Assembly (NCBI GenBank): GCA_030037635.1
Contig: JASHQH010000300.1
Coordinates: forward strand, 1 to 34,195
Origin: Acidobacteriaceae bacterium
GTDB lineage: Bacteria; Acidobacteriota; Terriglobia; Terriglobales; Acidobacteriaceae
Reading direction: 5' to 3'
DNA: 34,195 nt
Below, in pieces: positions 1 through 8,015 of this stretch. The first letter of the stretch is position 1; each line of letters starts with the position of its first letter. The notes under the pieces were generated by a model. That model did no database searches. It saw nothing but the letters and a program-made list of their open reading frames with translations, and had not been told where the DNA came from. The position numbers were made by a program, and so were the translations under genes.

Positions 1-426
1 GGAAAGCCGCAGCACCATTTGCACTACGCCTGCTTCGCTGGGGCCTGGTATCTGGTCGACGATGATCCGGTAGGTAGCTTCGCTGCCCTGTGGAGCCTGG
101 CGCAGAATCAAGCGCACAACCTGAGAGCTTTTCGGTGGGATGGTGGCGAGCGGCGGACTGGCGAGCAGAGAATTCGAAGGCGTCAATTGGTCGTCGCGGC
201 CCGGTTGGCTCCAGTCGAAGGTGCGTACCTGAATGGAGGTTGGCTTATCCGTACTGTTGGTTACTGAGAGGGTTGCGGCTCGCTGGCCGGGTTGAAAAAA
301 AACATTGACCGGCAAAACCGACAAGCTTTGCCCCACGGCTGTGCCGGCCGCCAAAGTGAGGCTGAGGGCGGCAGCGATCCTGGCCGCCGCCATGAGCCGG
401 AATTGTGTGCAATCACGCAAAATCAT
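1..426 (-). CDS. Periplasmic pilus chaperone, PapD-like (C-terminus cut off by window edge)
   Basis: The minus-strand frame is open from an ATG at 426 to the window edge (142 codons, no stop), so the C-terminal part is missing. Residues 1-33 form a signal peptide: a basic start, then a hydrophobic Ala/Leu stretch ending near AVGQS. The mature part begins with the N-terminal immunoglobulin-like domain of fimbrial chaperones: SVLPVNVFFQPGQRAATLSV, then LATIPPKSSQVVRLI and a TYRIIVDQIP strand, which matches the usual 'IPPKS..qvvRl' and 'eYRi' pattern. Such chaperones fold pilus subunits in the periplasm and hand them to an outer-membrane usher. It starts 34 bases after the stop of the SCPU gene and probably shares its transcript. 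An AAGGA lies only about 3 bases before the ATG, so the start is slightly uncertain; a second ATG is at codon 12. An usher gene is expected outside the window to the left. Confidence 0.85.
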   Translation of the reverse strand, partial: MILRDCTQFRLMAAARIAAALSLTLAAGTAVGQSLSVLPVNVFFQPGQRAATLSVTNSTDKPTSIQVRTFDWSQPGRDDQLTPSNSLLASPPLATIPPKSSQVVRLILRQAPQGSEATYRIIVDQIPGPSEAGVVQMVLRLS

Positions 427-459
427 GGGTCCTTAACCTGTAGTGCCAGGGGTGCTCAG

Positions 460-975
460 CTAGTAAGTGACCGTAGCTGTGAGTGAATCGGAGTAGGCTC
501 CGGGCGGCGGATATTGACCTGCCGCTACCACGCCGTAAACCGTGATCGTTTGTGCCGATCCTGACCCGGTTCCGGTGTCGTCGGAGGTGCCGTCGCTGTT
601 GTTGTCGCCGAAGATATTGCCGTCGGAGCTGGTGGTGTAGAGTTGATAGTTCAGGTCGTAAGTTGTGCTGCCGCTTGTGTAGGTCATGTAACGGCCGGTG
701 TAGGAGCCGGATGCACCCTGGCTCAACGTGACCGTGTAGGGAGTGGTGTTGGTGCAGGTGACACTGATGGTCCCGGTGGTGTTGGTGATTGCGATGCCGG
801 TGTAGTTGCCAAACGCCAGCCCGCTACTGGAGACAATGCAGGTTTTGACTACGGTTGCCGAAACAGCGAACGTCGCGGTCGCGGTCGAAGCGAATGCGAA
901 AAGAGGCGCAAACGCCAAAGTAAGTGTCAAAGCCGCAATGGCAAAGACACGGGTCTTCATACGATTTCCGTACAT
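460..975 (-). CDS. Spore coat U (SCPU) domain secreted protein, pilus subunit-like
   Basis: A 171-residue exported protein. I chose the ATG at 975 because AGGAG (983-987) lies 7 bases upstream; a further in-frame ATG at 960 begins MKTRVFAIAAL and gives the same signal peptide, cleaved near AFAST. The mature part shows the whole SCPU pattern: a first Cys (VKTCIV), FGNY, TGTISVTCTNTTPYTVTLS with the second Cys, SGSYTGRYMTY, LNYQLYTT, TITVYGVV, then GAYSDSLTATVTY at the very C-terminus. This family includes the CsuA/B-type subunits of archaic chaperone-usher pili and Myxococcus spore coat protein U. The adjacent chaperone supports a pilus role over a spore coat role. The central region is rich in Ser, Thr, Gly and Asp. 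The exact polymer it forms cannot be told from sequence. Confidence 0.88.
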   Translation of the reverse strand: MYGNRMKTRVFAIAALTLTLAFAPLFAFASTATATFAVSATVVKTCIVSSSGLAFGNYTGIAITNTTGTISVTCTNTTPYTVTLSQGASGSYTGRYMTYTSGSTTYDLNYQLYTTSSDGNIFGDNNSDGTSDDTGTGSGSAQTITVYGVVAAGQYPPPGAYSDSLTATVTY

Positions 976-1359
976 CGTTTGACTCCTGGTACAACATGTT
1001 CGGGGAATCAGGAAGAGCATGAGTGGCCGGAGAAAGCTGCGCTATAGCCCTTCGGTGTTAATGATTAGAAACCGGGCGTCTCTCAATTTGTGCCAGGTGA
1101 CGCTTCCCGGCGGCGGAAGCCGAGAGCGGGCATATCGCCCACCAGGCAAAAGTGACTGTCATTCAAGGAGATAGGCTGATGCGAGGCTGCAGTTCGGCAA
1201 CGAGTTGCCCGGGGCCAGGGCGCGGCGAAGAGGAATCAACTTAGTTATCAGGCGGCGGTGCGATTCAGTGGAATAATGCAAGCGCCGACGTAGAACGCGG
1301 CCACGAATTGCGAGCCGCTACGAATCCAGCCGGCAATTTGCACGAAGCTACTTTCCACC
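976..1359. other. Intergenic region between the two SCPU genes
   Basis: There are 384 bases without a credible gene. Two small dyads are visible: GCTTCC/GGAAGC with a 7-base loop (1102-1120) and GGGC/GCCC (1128-1140). Neither is followed by a T run, so neither is a clear terminator. The size of the gap suggests that the left SCPU gene and the chaperone have their own promoter here, but I cannot point to convincing -10 and -35 boxes. Confidence 0.4.
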
Positions 1360-1839
1360 TTAATAGGTGATGGTTACAGCAATTGTGGCGGAGCCGGGGT
1401 CATAGGGCGCGCAACGCTGAGCAGTGACCGGCCCCGTCGCGGAGATGGAAAGGAACGCTTTTTCCGCGGAGTCAGAGTCTAGTCCGATCTCATCGGCTCG
1501 AAAAAGCGGTTCCCGTGGTTCAAGAAAATCGGAAACGCGCGGTTGGGCGTCCGCTGCATAAGCGCCGAGCGAATTGAACGCGGCAATGCCGGTGGTGAAA
1601 CTGCCGCTGACAACCTGGTACGGGACGGGGAGGGAGCAATTCACCGACGTTTTTGCGGCCCAGCTCACCGGATTCAATGCGCTTCTTCCAAGCGGTGCAA
1701 GCGCCGAAGTCACATCGCACCCCGCTACGACGGTCGCGGTGACTGCGAAGGAGGCGGTGCTGGTGGAAGCGAAAACCGGATGCGGCACGATCCCCAGCGC
1801 GACTGCGACCGTCACCAGAAGAGCGGATTTGGTGCGCAT
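1360..1839 (-). CDS. Divergent SCPU-like secreted protein
   Basis: A 159-residue exported protein. The ATG at 1839 is preceded by GGAGAG at a good distance and starts a clear signal peptide (MRTKSALLVTVAVALG, cleaved near VFAST); the open frame extends further upstream without support. It shares with the neighbouring SCPU protein the mature N-terminus (STASFAVTATVVAGCDV versus STATATFAVSATVVKTCIV), the second Cys block (TSVNCSLPVPYQVVSG) and the terminal strand ATIAVTITY. The middle of the domain is poorly conserved: I do not see the FGxY or the YQLY strands, and a third Cys (QRCAPY) is present instead. It is probably a minor or tip subunit of the same pilus, or a decaying duplicate; the sequence does not decide. 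Confidence 0.7.
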   Translation of the reverse strand: MRTKSALLVTVAVALGIVPHPVFASTSTASFAVTATVVAGCDVTSALAPLGRSALNPVSWAAKTSVNCSLPVPYQVVSGSFTTGIAAFNSLGAYAADAQPRVSDFLEPREPLFRADEIGLDSDSAEKAFLSISATGPVTAQRCAPYDPGSATIAVTITY

Positions 1840-2023
1840 GGTCTTCTCTCCGGAGATGAGCTCAGGTTGTGCATTCAGGTCCATGCTGGCTCTATCGGCA
1901 ATGCGGAGCCATTGCATAAGGCCTGAGAGGAACAGGACAGGAATCGCGATAGCACGAAAGTATCATAAGCCGGGCGCCTGGATAGGATTTTGCACGCAGA
2001 AACAGGGCCGCATCGTCGGCCGG

Positions 2024-3571
2024 CTATTTATTGGCCGGACTGGGCGGGGTGGATGAAGCTGCGACGGCCGGCAGATTCGAATCGGGGGATGAGGGGTGGG
2101 CAGGCGGATGCCAATCGAGAGCCGCCATCTGCTGGAATTCGCGGTTGCTGTGCAATGAGTCGAACGGAGGGTCGGCATGGAGCGCGTAGACACCCGGCTC
2201 GTGATTGATGTACGCGATTTCAAGCGATTGCAGAGCCTGCGCCGGCCTGCCCAGCAGCGCATACAACCTGCCCATGAAGACGTGATTGCCGGCGGCCGCT
2301 TGAGGAGATTTTTCCAGCACGGTGAGCATGGCGCGCAGCATGGCGTCATAACCACCGCCGGAGTAGCCCCGCGCCGCGGCTGCCGCAAGCGCTGCCTGCA
2401 CGGGGCTGCCGGTGCGTGCGACGATGAAATTCTCTTCGGCAAGGAAACGCTGCGCTTCGCGGTGCCTGAGATATTCGCCGGCGAGATAAACGTGTGGGGA
2501 CAGATAGTCGGGCTGCGTGGCTTCCAGTTGCTGGAGCAGCGCCCGCCCCTCATCCTCGCGGCCGGCGACGATGAGGATCAGCCCCTTCGATCCGAGAATG
2601 GCCGTGGACGACGGATCGAGCTGCTGCGCGACCTGGATCTGGCGCAGCGCTTCATCGGTGCGATGGCGGCTCATGAGTGTGTTGGCATACCAGTGATGGG
2701 CTACGGCCAGGTCAGGCTTGAGTGCGATGGCGCGCTGGAACTCGCGGTCGGCTGTGGCCGGATCCCACTTCCAATAAAAAGTTACAAAGGCCAGAGAGGC
2801 GTGCGCCTCGGCGAGGCTGGGGTCGAGCTGAATGGCGCGGCTGGCTGCCGCAAGCGCCCGCGGGTAGGCTTCCTCGGGCGGCATGGTGGAAAACTCGCGC
2901 AGAAGGTTGTAGCAGTTGGCCAATCCTGCGTAGGGCTCGGCATACTGCGGATCGCGGACAATGGCCTGCGTGTACAGATCGACGGCGCGCTCGAGATCGG
3001 CCGGATCGCGCTTCTCCCAGAAATAGCGGCCTTGCAAATACAAATCCACGGCAGCGGGCTCAGGAACATGCACGCGCGTGGCGCTGCCCGCAACTCTATG
3101 CGTATGGGCGAGCCAAAGGACGAGCGGCAACGCCACGGCCATGAGAAAAACTGAGGTGAGGATCGGCCTCCAGCGTTCCGGGCGATGGGCGGGATAGAAA
3201 CGCCACGGCGAGGCCAGCGGTCCAGATGCCCGCGGCGTGGCGCCGTCGACCGCCGGCACGGCGGACTGCCCTGCCTGCGGTATGGAAGGTGCGGAGAGCG
3301 GATCGGAGATCAGGTAGCCGTTCAAGGATGAAGCTGGGCCGTCTTCCCGGCCTGCCGCATCGCGTCCGGCGCCGGTCATCCATTGTACCAGTTCGCTTTT
3401 GAAGGCGAATACCGAACCCAGCTTGCCTCCCGGAGTGCGATGCACCGGGAGAGCGCGCTCCAACTCCCAGCGTTGCACGGTGCGCACGCCGTGACCCAGG
3501 AACACCGCGATCTCTTTCCAGCTGTGCAGCCGGTCGTTGGCATCGCGCGTATTCGATCGATCGATTTCCAT
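2024..3571 (-). CDS. Membrane-anchored HTH-TPR protein, probable transcriptional regulator
   Basis: A 515-residue protein counted from the ATG at 3571 (MEIDRSN). The frame continues upstream to a TTG at 3649, but the added stretch is Arg/Lys/Gly-rich and looks non-coding. Residues about 15-66 form a MerR/excisionase-like DNA-binding helix-turn-helix (LHSWKEIAVFLGHGVRTVQ, then RWELERALPVHR). A low-complexity linker follows, then one membrane span around residues 134-155 (ILTSVFLMAVALPLVLWLA). The rest is TPR repeats, for example AVDLYTQAIVRDPQYAEPYA, AAASRAIQLDPSLAEAHASL and EFQRAIALKPDLAVAHHWYA. The order places the HTH in the cytoplasm and the TPR domain outside the membrane. Proteins of this build are frequent in Acidobacteriota; their targets are mostly unknown. 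The C-terminal tail is rich in Ser, Pro and Ala. It stands alone, 184 bases from the SCPU gene. Confidence 0.8.
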   Translation of the reverse strand: MEIDRSNTRDANDRLHSWKEIAVFLGHGVRTVQRWELERALPVHRTPGGKLGSVFAFKSELVQWMTGAGRDAAGREDGPASSLNGYLISDPLSAPSIPQAGQSAVPAVDGATPRASGPLASPWRFYPAHRPERWRPILTSVFLMAVALPLVLWLAHTHRVAGSATRVHVPEPAAVDLYLQGRYFWEKRDPADLERAVDLYTQAIVRDPQYAEPYAGLANCYNLLREFSTMPPEEAYPRALAAASRAIQLDPSLAEAHASLAFVTFYWKWDPATADREFQRAIALKPDLAVAHHWYANTLMSRHRTDEALRQIQVAQQLDPSSTAILGSKGLILIVAGREDEGRALLQQLEATQPDYLSPHVYLAGEYLRHREAQRFLAEENFIVARTGSPVQAALAAAAARGYSGGGYDAMLRAMLTVLEKSPQAAAGNHVFMGRLYALLGRPAQALQSLEIAYINHEPGVYALHADPPFDSLHSNREFQQMAALDWHPPAHPSSPDSNLPAVAASSTPPSPANK

Positions 3572-3875
3572 CGGCTCCGCCGCTTTGCGCCCTTTCGTCC
3601 TCTTCGTCCCGCCCGTGGCGCAAACAAACCAGGAGCAGGAGGCTCTCAAGAGGGCTCGGTAACGCTTACCGGCCCAGAAGGAGCGCGAATATCAGCCTGG
3701 AAAACAGGCAAAAAGGAAGAGAACGGAATATCTGTTATGGGGCGAATGCCGCCCCTTTGGGGGGATGTAGATGCAATCCGCTCGAGGCGTCGACCCGCGG
3801 CCCGGAATGCGGTTCGCAATGTCTATGATAGCGCAGGGTTCGCTGCCGCGGAAAAGGGAAGGTAAGCTCAAGAAT

Positions 3876-4382
3876 ATGAAGTATGACGACCTGATTCTCC
3901 TGGTGGATTACAACTATTGGGCGCGGGACCGCCTGCTGGAAGCAGTCGCCGCACTCTCGCCTGAACAGTTCACGCGGCCGATGGGCAACAGCTTCAGCTC
4001 GATTCGGGACACCGTCGCGCACATCTGCGATGCCGAGTCGATCTGGTTGGCGCGTTGGACCGGAGAGCAGCCAACCGGCTTCAAGAGTGCGGAGCGGATG
4101 GCCGACGTGGATGCGGCGCGCAGGGAGTGGGTGGGGCTGGAAAAGGAAGTGCGTGCGGTGCTCGAAAGGCTGGGGCCTGAAAACGTCGAGCGCACGCTCC
4201 AATACAGGGATATGCGAGGCGCGGAGCGATCGGATGTTTTCTGGCAGATGCTGCAGCATGTGGTGAATCACGGCAGCTACCATCGCGGGCAGGTGACGAC
4301 CATGCTGCGGCAGCAGGGCGCATCACCGCCGAAGTCCATGGATCTGATTGCGTTTTACCGCGGGCGGAGGGAGAAGGCGTGA
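3876..4382 (+). CDS. DinB/YfiT-family putative metal-dependent protein
   Basis: A 168-residue soluble protein beginning MKYDDLILLVDYNYWARDRL at the ATG at 3876; the open frame begins further upstream at 3771, but that part reads like non-coding sequence. The fold is the four-helix bundle of the DinB family. The first helix carries the usual YNxWAxxRLL, and the metal-binding histidines are visible at His49 (DTVAHICDAE), His132 and His136 (HVVNHGSYHRGQ). Members bind a divalent metal and act in thiol-dependent transfer or hydrolysis reactions, but most are uncharacterised and no substrate can be named here. Upstream lies a 304-base gap shared with the divergent HTH-TPR gene. The gene stands alone before the tRNA region. 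Confidence 0.85.
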   Translation: MKYDDLILLVDYNYWARDRLLEAVAALSPEQFTRPMGNSFSSIRDTVAHICDAESIWLARWTGEQPTGFKSAERMADVDAARREWVGLEKEVRAVLERLGPENVERTLQYRDMRGAERSDVFWQMLQHVVNHGSYHRGQVTTMLRQQGASPPKSMDLIAFYRGRREKA

Positions 4383-4488
4383 TGGGCCCGAGCGACGGCC
4401 GCGGGTGGACCGGGGCGCTGCGCGCGAAGACCGCTTCGCTGCGCTCAACGGCACGAGTGGGGCCCGTGGAGTGATAAGAAATCTGGAT

Positions 4489-4513
4489 GTGGTGGTCAGG
4501 GACGGGATTGAAC
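4489..4513 (-). repeat. Duplicate of the tRNA-Phe 3' end (att-like remnant)
   Basis: This 25-base segment matches 4596-4620 at 24 of 25 positions; the only difference is T4496 versus C4603. It reproduces the CCA end, the 3' acceptor strand and the T-loop of tRNA-Phe, 107 bases from the real gene. The sequence beyond it cannot fold as a tRNA: the T-stem does not pair and no matching 5' acceptor strand is present. A hairpin GCGGGC/GCCCGC lies at 4526-4543. The arrangement resembles the duplicated core left when an element integrates at a tRNA 3' end and is then lost. Confidence 0.75.
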
Positions 4514-4596
4514 TCGAGCCGTTTTGCGGGCGTCTGAGCCCGCAGGCGAAATCATGAGCGAGCAACAGCGAGTCGAAGGACGACCTTAGTCAAGAG

Positions 4597-4671
4597 TGGT
4601 GGCCAGGGACGGGATTGAACCGCCGACGCCGGCCTTTTCAGGGCCGCGCTCTACCACTGAGCTACCTGGCC
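4597..4671 (-). tRNA. trnF: tRNA-Phe (GAA)
   Basis: Read on the minus strand, this is a complete 75-base cloverleaf. The acceptor strand GGCCAGG (4671-4665) pairs with CCTGGCC (4607-4601). The D arm is GCTC...GAGC. The anticodon stem CGGCC/GGCCG encloses the loop CTGAAAA, which puts the anticodon GAA at the tip. The T arm is GGCGG-TTCAATC-CCGTC. The discriminator A and an encoded CCA end occupy 4600-4597. GAA reads phenylalanine codons UUU and UUC. No second tRNA is adjacent. Confidence 0.95.
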
Positions 4672-4821
4672 TCAGTTGAGGTGTGAAGTTGTCCGCGGCG
4701 GCGGACGCCAGAAGGTGGGACCATCCACTTGCCGTGCGCTCAAAACAACCTGAGCTAGTATACCAACCGGCGCGGTGGGTGTGGGCCGCGACGGGTTCGC
4801 GCTCGGCTACACTGGAGGGCA

Positions 4822-6426
4822 ATGATGAGACGGCCGGTTCGATACGCCGCCAGCGTGATTCTGGTTTGGCCGATTTGTGTGCTTGCCCAGGCGCCCGCGG
4901 TGGGAGAGACAAACAGGTCCGCAGCAGCCAAGGGAACTGAGGCGGGAGCATCTGCGGCATACCAGGCAGCGGCGAAGGCGGGGGCGCCGGCGCTGCGGGT
5001 GTTTTTGACAGATTTTCCCAAGGGCGCCGACCTGCATGTGCACCTTTCGGGCGCGGTGTATGCGGAGACGCTGATCCGGGACGCCGCCGAGGACGGGGGG
5101 TGCGTGGATCCGGAAGCGCTTTCGCTGGCAAAGCCCCCTTGTACGGGCAGCCTGGTTCCGGCGAAGAATCTCTCCGGCAACATCAGCCGGCAGACGCAGC
5201 TGCTTTACGACAAGCTGATCGATGCACTTTCGATTCGAAGTTTTGTGCCCTCGGCGGGTTGGAGCAGGCACGACCAGTTCTTCCTGGTTTTTGACCGCAC
5301 GGGTGGGCTCAAGGACCACACGGGCGAGTGGGTGGACGAAGTGGCGAGCCGCGCGGCGGCGCAGAACCAGCAGTATCTGGAGCTGATGGTGACGCCGCCG
5401 TTTGCCCATGCCGCGGCGATCGCGCATCAGATCGGGTGGAACCCGCAATTGGCACAGGCTGATCCGGTAGCATTTGCGCAATTCCGGCATCAACTGCTCG
5501 ACCAGGGGTTGCGCGATGAAGTGGCGGCGGGCCGCGAGACGGCGCGCGCGGCCGAGACACAGCGCAAACAGTTGGAGCACTGCGGAACGCCGCAGGTGGC
5601 GCCGGCATGCCGGGTTGAAGTGCGGTATATCTGGCAGGTTTTGCGAGACCTTGCACCGGAGGAGGTATTTGCGCAGGCCCTGCTGGGGTTTGAGACCGCC
5701 AAGGCGAGCATGGAAGCAGGGGACGATACGTGGGTCGGCATCAATTTTGTGCGGCCCGAGGACGACTTCGTCTCCATGCGCGATTACACGCTGCAGATGA
5801 AGATGGTGGGTTACCTGCACTCGGTGTATCCCGCTGTGCACATCTCGCTGCACGCGGGCGAGCTGACCATGGGATTGGTGCCGCCGGAGGGGTTGCGCTT
5901 TCACGTCCGCCAGGCCGTAGAGTTGGGCCACGCGGAGCGGATCGGCCACGGCGTGGACGTGATGTACGAGGACGACGCCGCAGGGTTGCTGAAGGAGCTG
6001 GCCGAGAAGCACGTGATGGTGGAGATCAACCTGAGCTCGAATGCGGGGATTCTGGGTGTGGAGGGCGCGCAGCATCCTTTTCCGATGTACCGCGCCTCAC
6101 ATGTGCCGCTGGCGCTGTCGACGGACGACGAGGGTGTGAGCCGGATCGATCTGACGCACGAGTATGTGCGCGCAGCGCTAGACTACCACCTGAGCTACGC
6201 GGACCTGAAGCAGCTGGCGCGGACGGGGATGGAGCATGACTTTTTGCCGGGTGCGAGCCTGTGGGCAAGGCCGGACGATTTTGCCGTCCCGGTGGAGGCG
6301 TGCAAGGGACAGGCATTGGGCGAGAAGGCTTCAGCGGCTTGCCAAGCGTTCCTGAATGGGAGCGAGAAAGCCGCGGCGCAATGGGAGCTGGAGCGGAGAT
6401 TCCGGGCGTTTGAGGCGAAGTTCTGA
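4822..6426 (+). CDS. Secreted adenosine deaminase-like amidohydrolase
   Basis: A 534-residue protein with an N-terminal signal peptide (hydrophobic AASVILVWPICVLA, cleaved near AQAPA). Two ATGs are adjacent; GGAGGG at 4814-4819 is better spaced for the second (4825). The zinc and catalytic signatures of the adenosine/AMP deaminase family are in order: HxH at His72/His74 (KGADLHVHLSGAVY), SLHAGE with His344 and Glu347, RIGHGVD with His376, and LSTDDEG with Asp435/Asp436. The enzyme would therefore hydrolyse the amino group of adenosine or a related purine, here in the periplasm or outside. It is much longer than cytosolic adenosine deaminases (about 330-350 residues) because of the leader and inserts between residues about 85 and 300, like the secreted ADGF/CECR1-type enzymes. 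The exact substrate is not certain. Its stop overlaps the next gene by one base (TGATG). Confidence 0.9.
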   Translation: MMRRPVRYAASVILVWPICVLAQAPAVGETNRSAAAKGTEAGASAAYQAAAKAGAPALRVFLTDFPKGADLHVHLSGAVYAETLIRDAAEDGGCVDPEALSLAKPPCTGSLVPAKNLSGNISRQTQLLYDKLIDALSIRSFVPSAGWSRHDQFFLVFDRTGGLKDHTGEWVDEVASRAAAQNQQYLELMVTPPFAHAAAIAHQIGWNPQLAQADPVAFAQFRHQLLDQGLRDEVAAGRETARAAETQRKQLEHCGTPQVAPACRVEVRYIWQVLRDLAPEEVFAQALLGFETAKASMEAGDDTWVGINFVRPEDDFVSMRDYTLQMKMVGYLHSVYPAVHISLHAGELTMGLVPPEGLRFHVRQAVELGHAERIGHGVDVMYEDDAAGLLKELAEKHVMVEINLSSNAGILGVEGAQHPFPMYRASHVPLALSTDDEGVSRIDLTHEYVRAALDYHLSYADLKQLARTGMEHDFLPGASLWARPDDFAVPVEACKGQALGEKASAACQAFLNGSEKAAAQWELERRFRAFEAKF

Positions 6427-6866
6427 TGGACAATGAGCGCATTCGCGAGATTTGCCTCAAGCTGCCGCACGTGAAGGAGACGGTGAACTGGGGCCATCAC
6501 CTGGTGTACTGGGTGGGCGATCGCGACAAGGGCGGAAAGATGTTCGCAATGACCGACCTGGAGGGCACGGGGACGGGCGTGCTGTGGTTTCATTGCGGGG
6601 CGGAGCGGTTTCACGAGCTGCTGGAGATGGATGGGATCGTCGCGTCGCCTTATCTTGCGAAGGCGCACTGGGTGACCGTGGAGCGGTGGGATGTGCTGCG
6701 GGCACGGGAGATTGAGGACGAGCTGCGCCGGGCGCATGCGCTGATATTCGAGAAGCTGCCGGCGCAGACGAAGGCGAGGCTGGCTATGCCGGAGGAGAAA
6801 CGCACCAAGCCGACGCGTGAGCGAAAGAAGGCCAAGATGGTGCGCGCCAAGACGAAACGGAGATAG
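6426..6866 (+). CDS. MmcQ/YjbR-family protein
   Basis: A 146-residue protein that starts inside the TGATG overlap with the deaminase gene, so the two are probably translationally coupled. The N-terminal 110 residues follow the MmcQ/YjbR pattern: a short helix (RIREICLKLPHVKETVNWG), a beta sheet with KGGKMFAM and GVLWFHC, then SPYLAKAHWVTVE and a C-terminal helix (IEDELRRAHALIFEKLP). The structure is known to resemble a double-wing DNA-binding domain, but the biological role is not established. The last 25 or so residues form a strongly basic tail (for example KRTKPTRERKKAKMVRAKTK) beyond the family core, consistent with nucleic-acid binding. No functional tie to the deaminase is evident beyond shared transcription. 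Confidence 0.85.
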   Translation: MDNERIREICLKLPHVKETVNWGHHLVYWVGDRDKGGKMFAMTDLEGTGTGVLWFHCGAERFHELLEMDGIVASPYLAKAHWVTVERWDVLRAREIEDELRRAHALIFEKLPAQTKARLAMPEEKRTKPTRERKKAKMVRAKTKRR

Positions 6867-6947
6867 CGCGGGAACCGGGACGCGAGCCAATGCGTAAGAA
6901 AGATTATGCTGCGTTGAGCGCAGTTGCGCGGACGAGGCGCTAAAGCG

Positions 6948-7136
6948 ATGGTGAAGTTTATTTTGTGGTGCATTCTTCTGGTGTTGTGCTGGCCGCTGGC
7001 GCTGCTGGCATTGGTGCTGTATCCGGTGGTGTGGCTGCTGCTGCCGTTCCGGCTCGTGGGGATTGCCGTGGGCGGCGTGCTGGACCTGGTCGCCGCAATC
7101 ATCTTTCTGCCGGCGCGGGTGCTGCGCGCGGTGTAA
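6948..7136 (+). CDS. Small two-span membrane protein of unknown function
   Basis: A 62-residue protein from the ATG at 6948 (MVKFILWCILLVLCWPLALL); the frame is open a little further upstream. It is almost entirely hydrophobic, with one span at about residues 3-29 and a second at about 36-57, separated by a short LLPFRLVG turn, and ends with the basic ARVLRAV. GAGG lies about 10 bases before the start. I recognise no family. The regular hydrophobic pattern and the snug position between the MmcQ gene and the dehydrogenase gene, on the same strand, make a real gene more likely than chance. Confidence 0.6.
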   Translation: MVKFILWCILLVLCWPLALLALVLYPVVWLLLPFRLVGIAVGGVLDLVAAIIFLPARVLRAV

Positions 7137-7186
7137 AGCTGCGGGGCGCCTCGACATTTCCTTCGACAATACAGTAGCGTGGGCCT

Positions 7187-8015
7187 ATGGCGTTGAGTCT
7201 GGCTCTTGACGGCAAAGTTGCGCTGGTGACGGGTGGGTCGCGCGGGATTGGCGCGGAGACAGTGCGGCTGCTGCGTGAGGCGGGAGGATCGAGTGGCATT
7301 CAGCTATCGCAAAGCGCGCAAGCAGGCCGATGCGCTGGCGGCCGAGTGCGGAGGTGCGGGCGATGCCGGCGAACCGGGATGCGTGGCGATTGAGCAGGAG
7401 CTAAACACGCCGGCCGACGGGCGCAGGCTGGTGGAGAGCGCCGTGGCGGCGATGGGCCGGCTGGACATCCTGGTGGCGAACCACGGCGTGTGGGAGGCCG
7501 AAGATGTGCCCATCGAGCGCATGGACGAAGCGCAGTGGCGGCGGACGCTGGCGGTGAACCTGGATGCGGTGTTCGGGCTGGTGCAGGCGGAGGTGGCGCA
7601 CTTCGGGGCTGCGCGCGGCAGCATTGCATGCAGCGGCCCTTCGGAGCAGGGTGTAGCCAATGGACACATCGTGTTGATCAGCTCGACGGCGGGACAGCGG
7701 GGCGAGGCGTATCACGTGGACTACGCCGTGACCAAAGGCGCGCTGATCAGTCTTACCAAGAGCCTGTCGAGCGAACTGGCGCCCAAGGGCATCAGGGTAA
7801 ACTGTGTGGCACCGGGGTGGGTGGCAACAGACATGTCGAAATCGACGCTGGCCGATCCGGCGATGAACGCCAGGATTACCGCGACGATTCCATTGGGCCG
7901 CGTGGCGAGTGCGCGGGAGATCGCCGGGCCGGTGGTATTCCTGTGCACGCCACTGGCGGGGTTCATCAGCGGCGAGGTGTTTAACGTGAATGGCGGGGCG
8001 GTGCTGGTGGGGTAA
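7187..8015 (+). pseudogene. Short-chain dehydrogenase/reductase (FabG-like) with a one-base frameshift
   Basis: Two overlapping frames together make one complete SDR of about 275 residues. The first, from the ATG at 7187, carries the NAD(P)-binding start KVALVTGGSRGIGAETVRLL. The second continues RVAFSYRKARKQADAL and holds LDILVANHG, the catalytic Ser region HIVLISSTAG, the YxxxK motif (DYAVTKGAL), IRVNCVAPGWVATDMSK and the terminal FISGEVFNVNGG. The frames join at 7283-7289: removing one G near 7286 from GGAGGAT restores LREAGDRVAFSYRKAR. So there is one extra base in a G/A run. The downstream frame alone lacks the nucleotide-binding motif, so as written the gene should be inactive. A sequencing or assembly error is a real alternative, because the rest of the protein is well preserved. 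Confidence 0.85.

Noticed and set aside
1081-1097. TGGCACAAATTGAGA on the minus strand as a sigma-54 promoter for the SCPU gene
   Set aside because: The invariant GC at the -12 position is missing at the required distance from GG, and no sigma-54 activator gene is nearby.
4526-4595. A second complete tRNA next to tRNA-Phe
   Set aside because: The hairpin GCGGGC/GCCCGC leaves a 6-base loop, the T-stem beside the copied 3' end does not pair, and no 5' acceptor strand matches.
4807-6075. A 422-codon open frame on the minus strand opposite the adenosine deaminase gene
   Set aside because: Its product is rich in Arg, His and Gln with no recognisable domain, while the plus-strand frame has a leader and all catalytic motifs. 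It is a GC-rich shadow.
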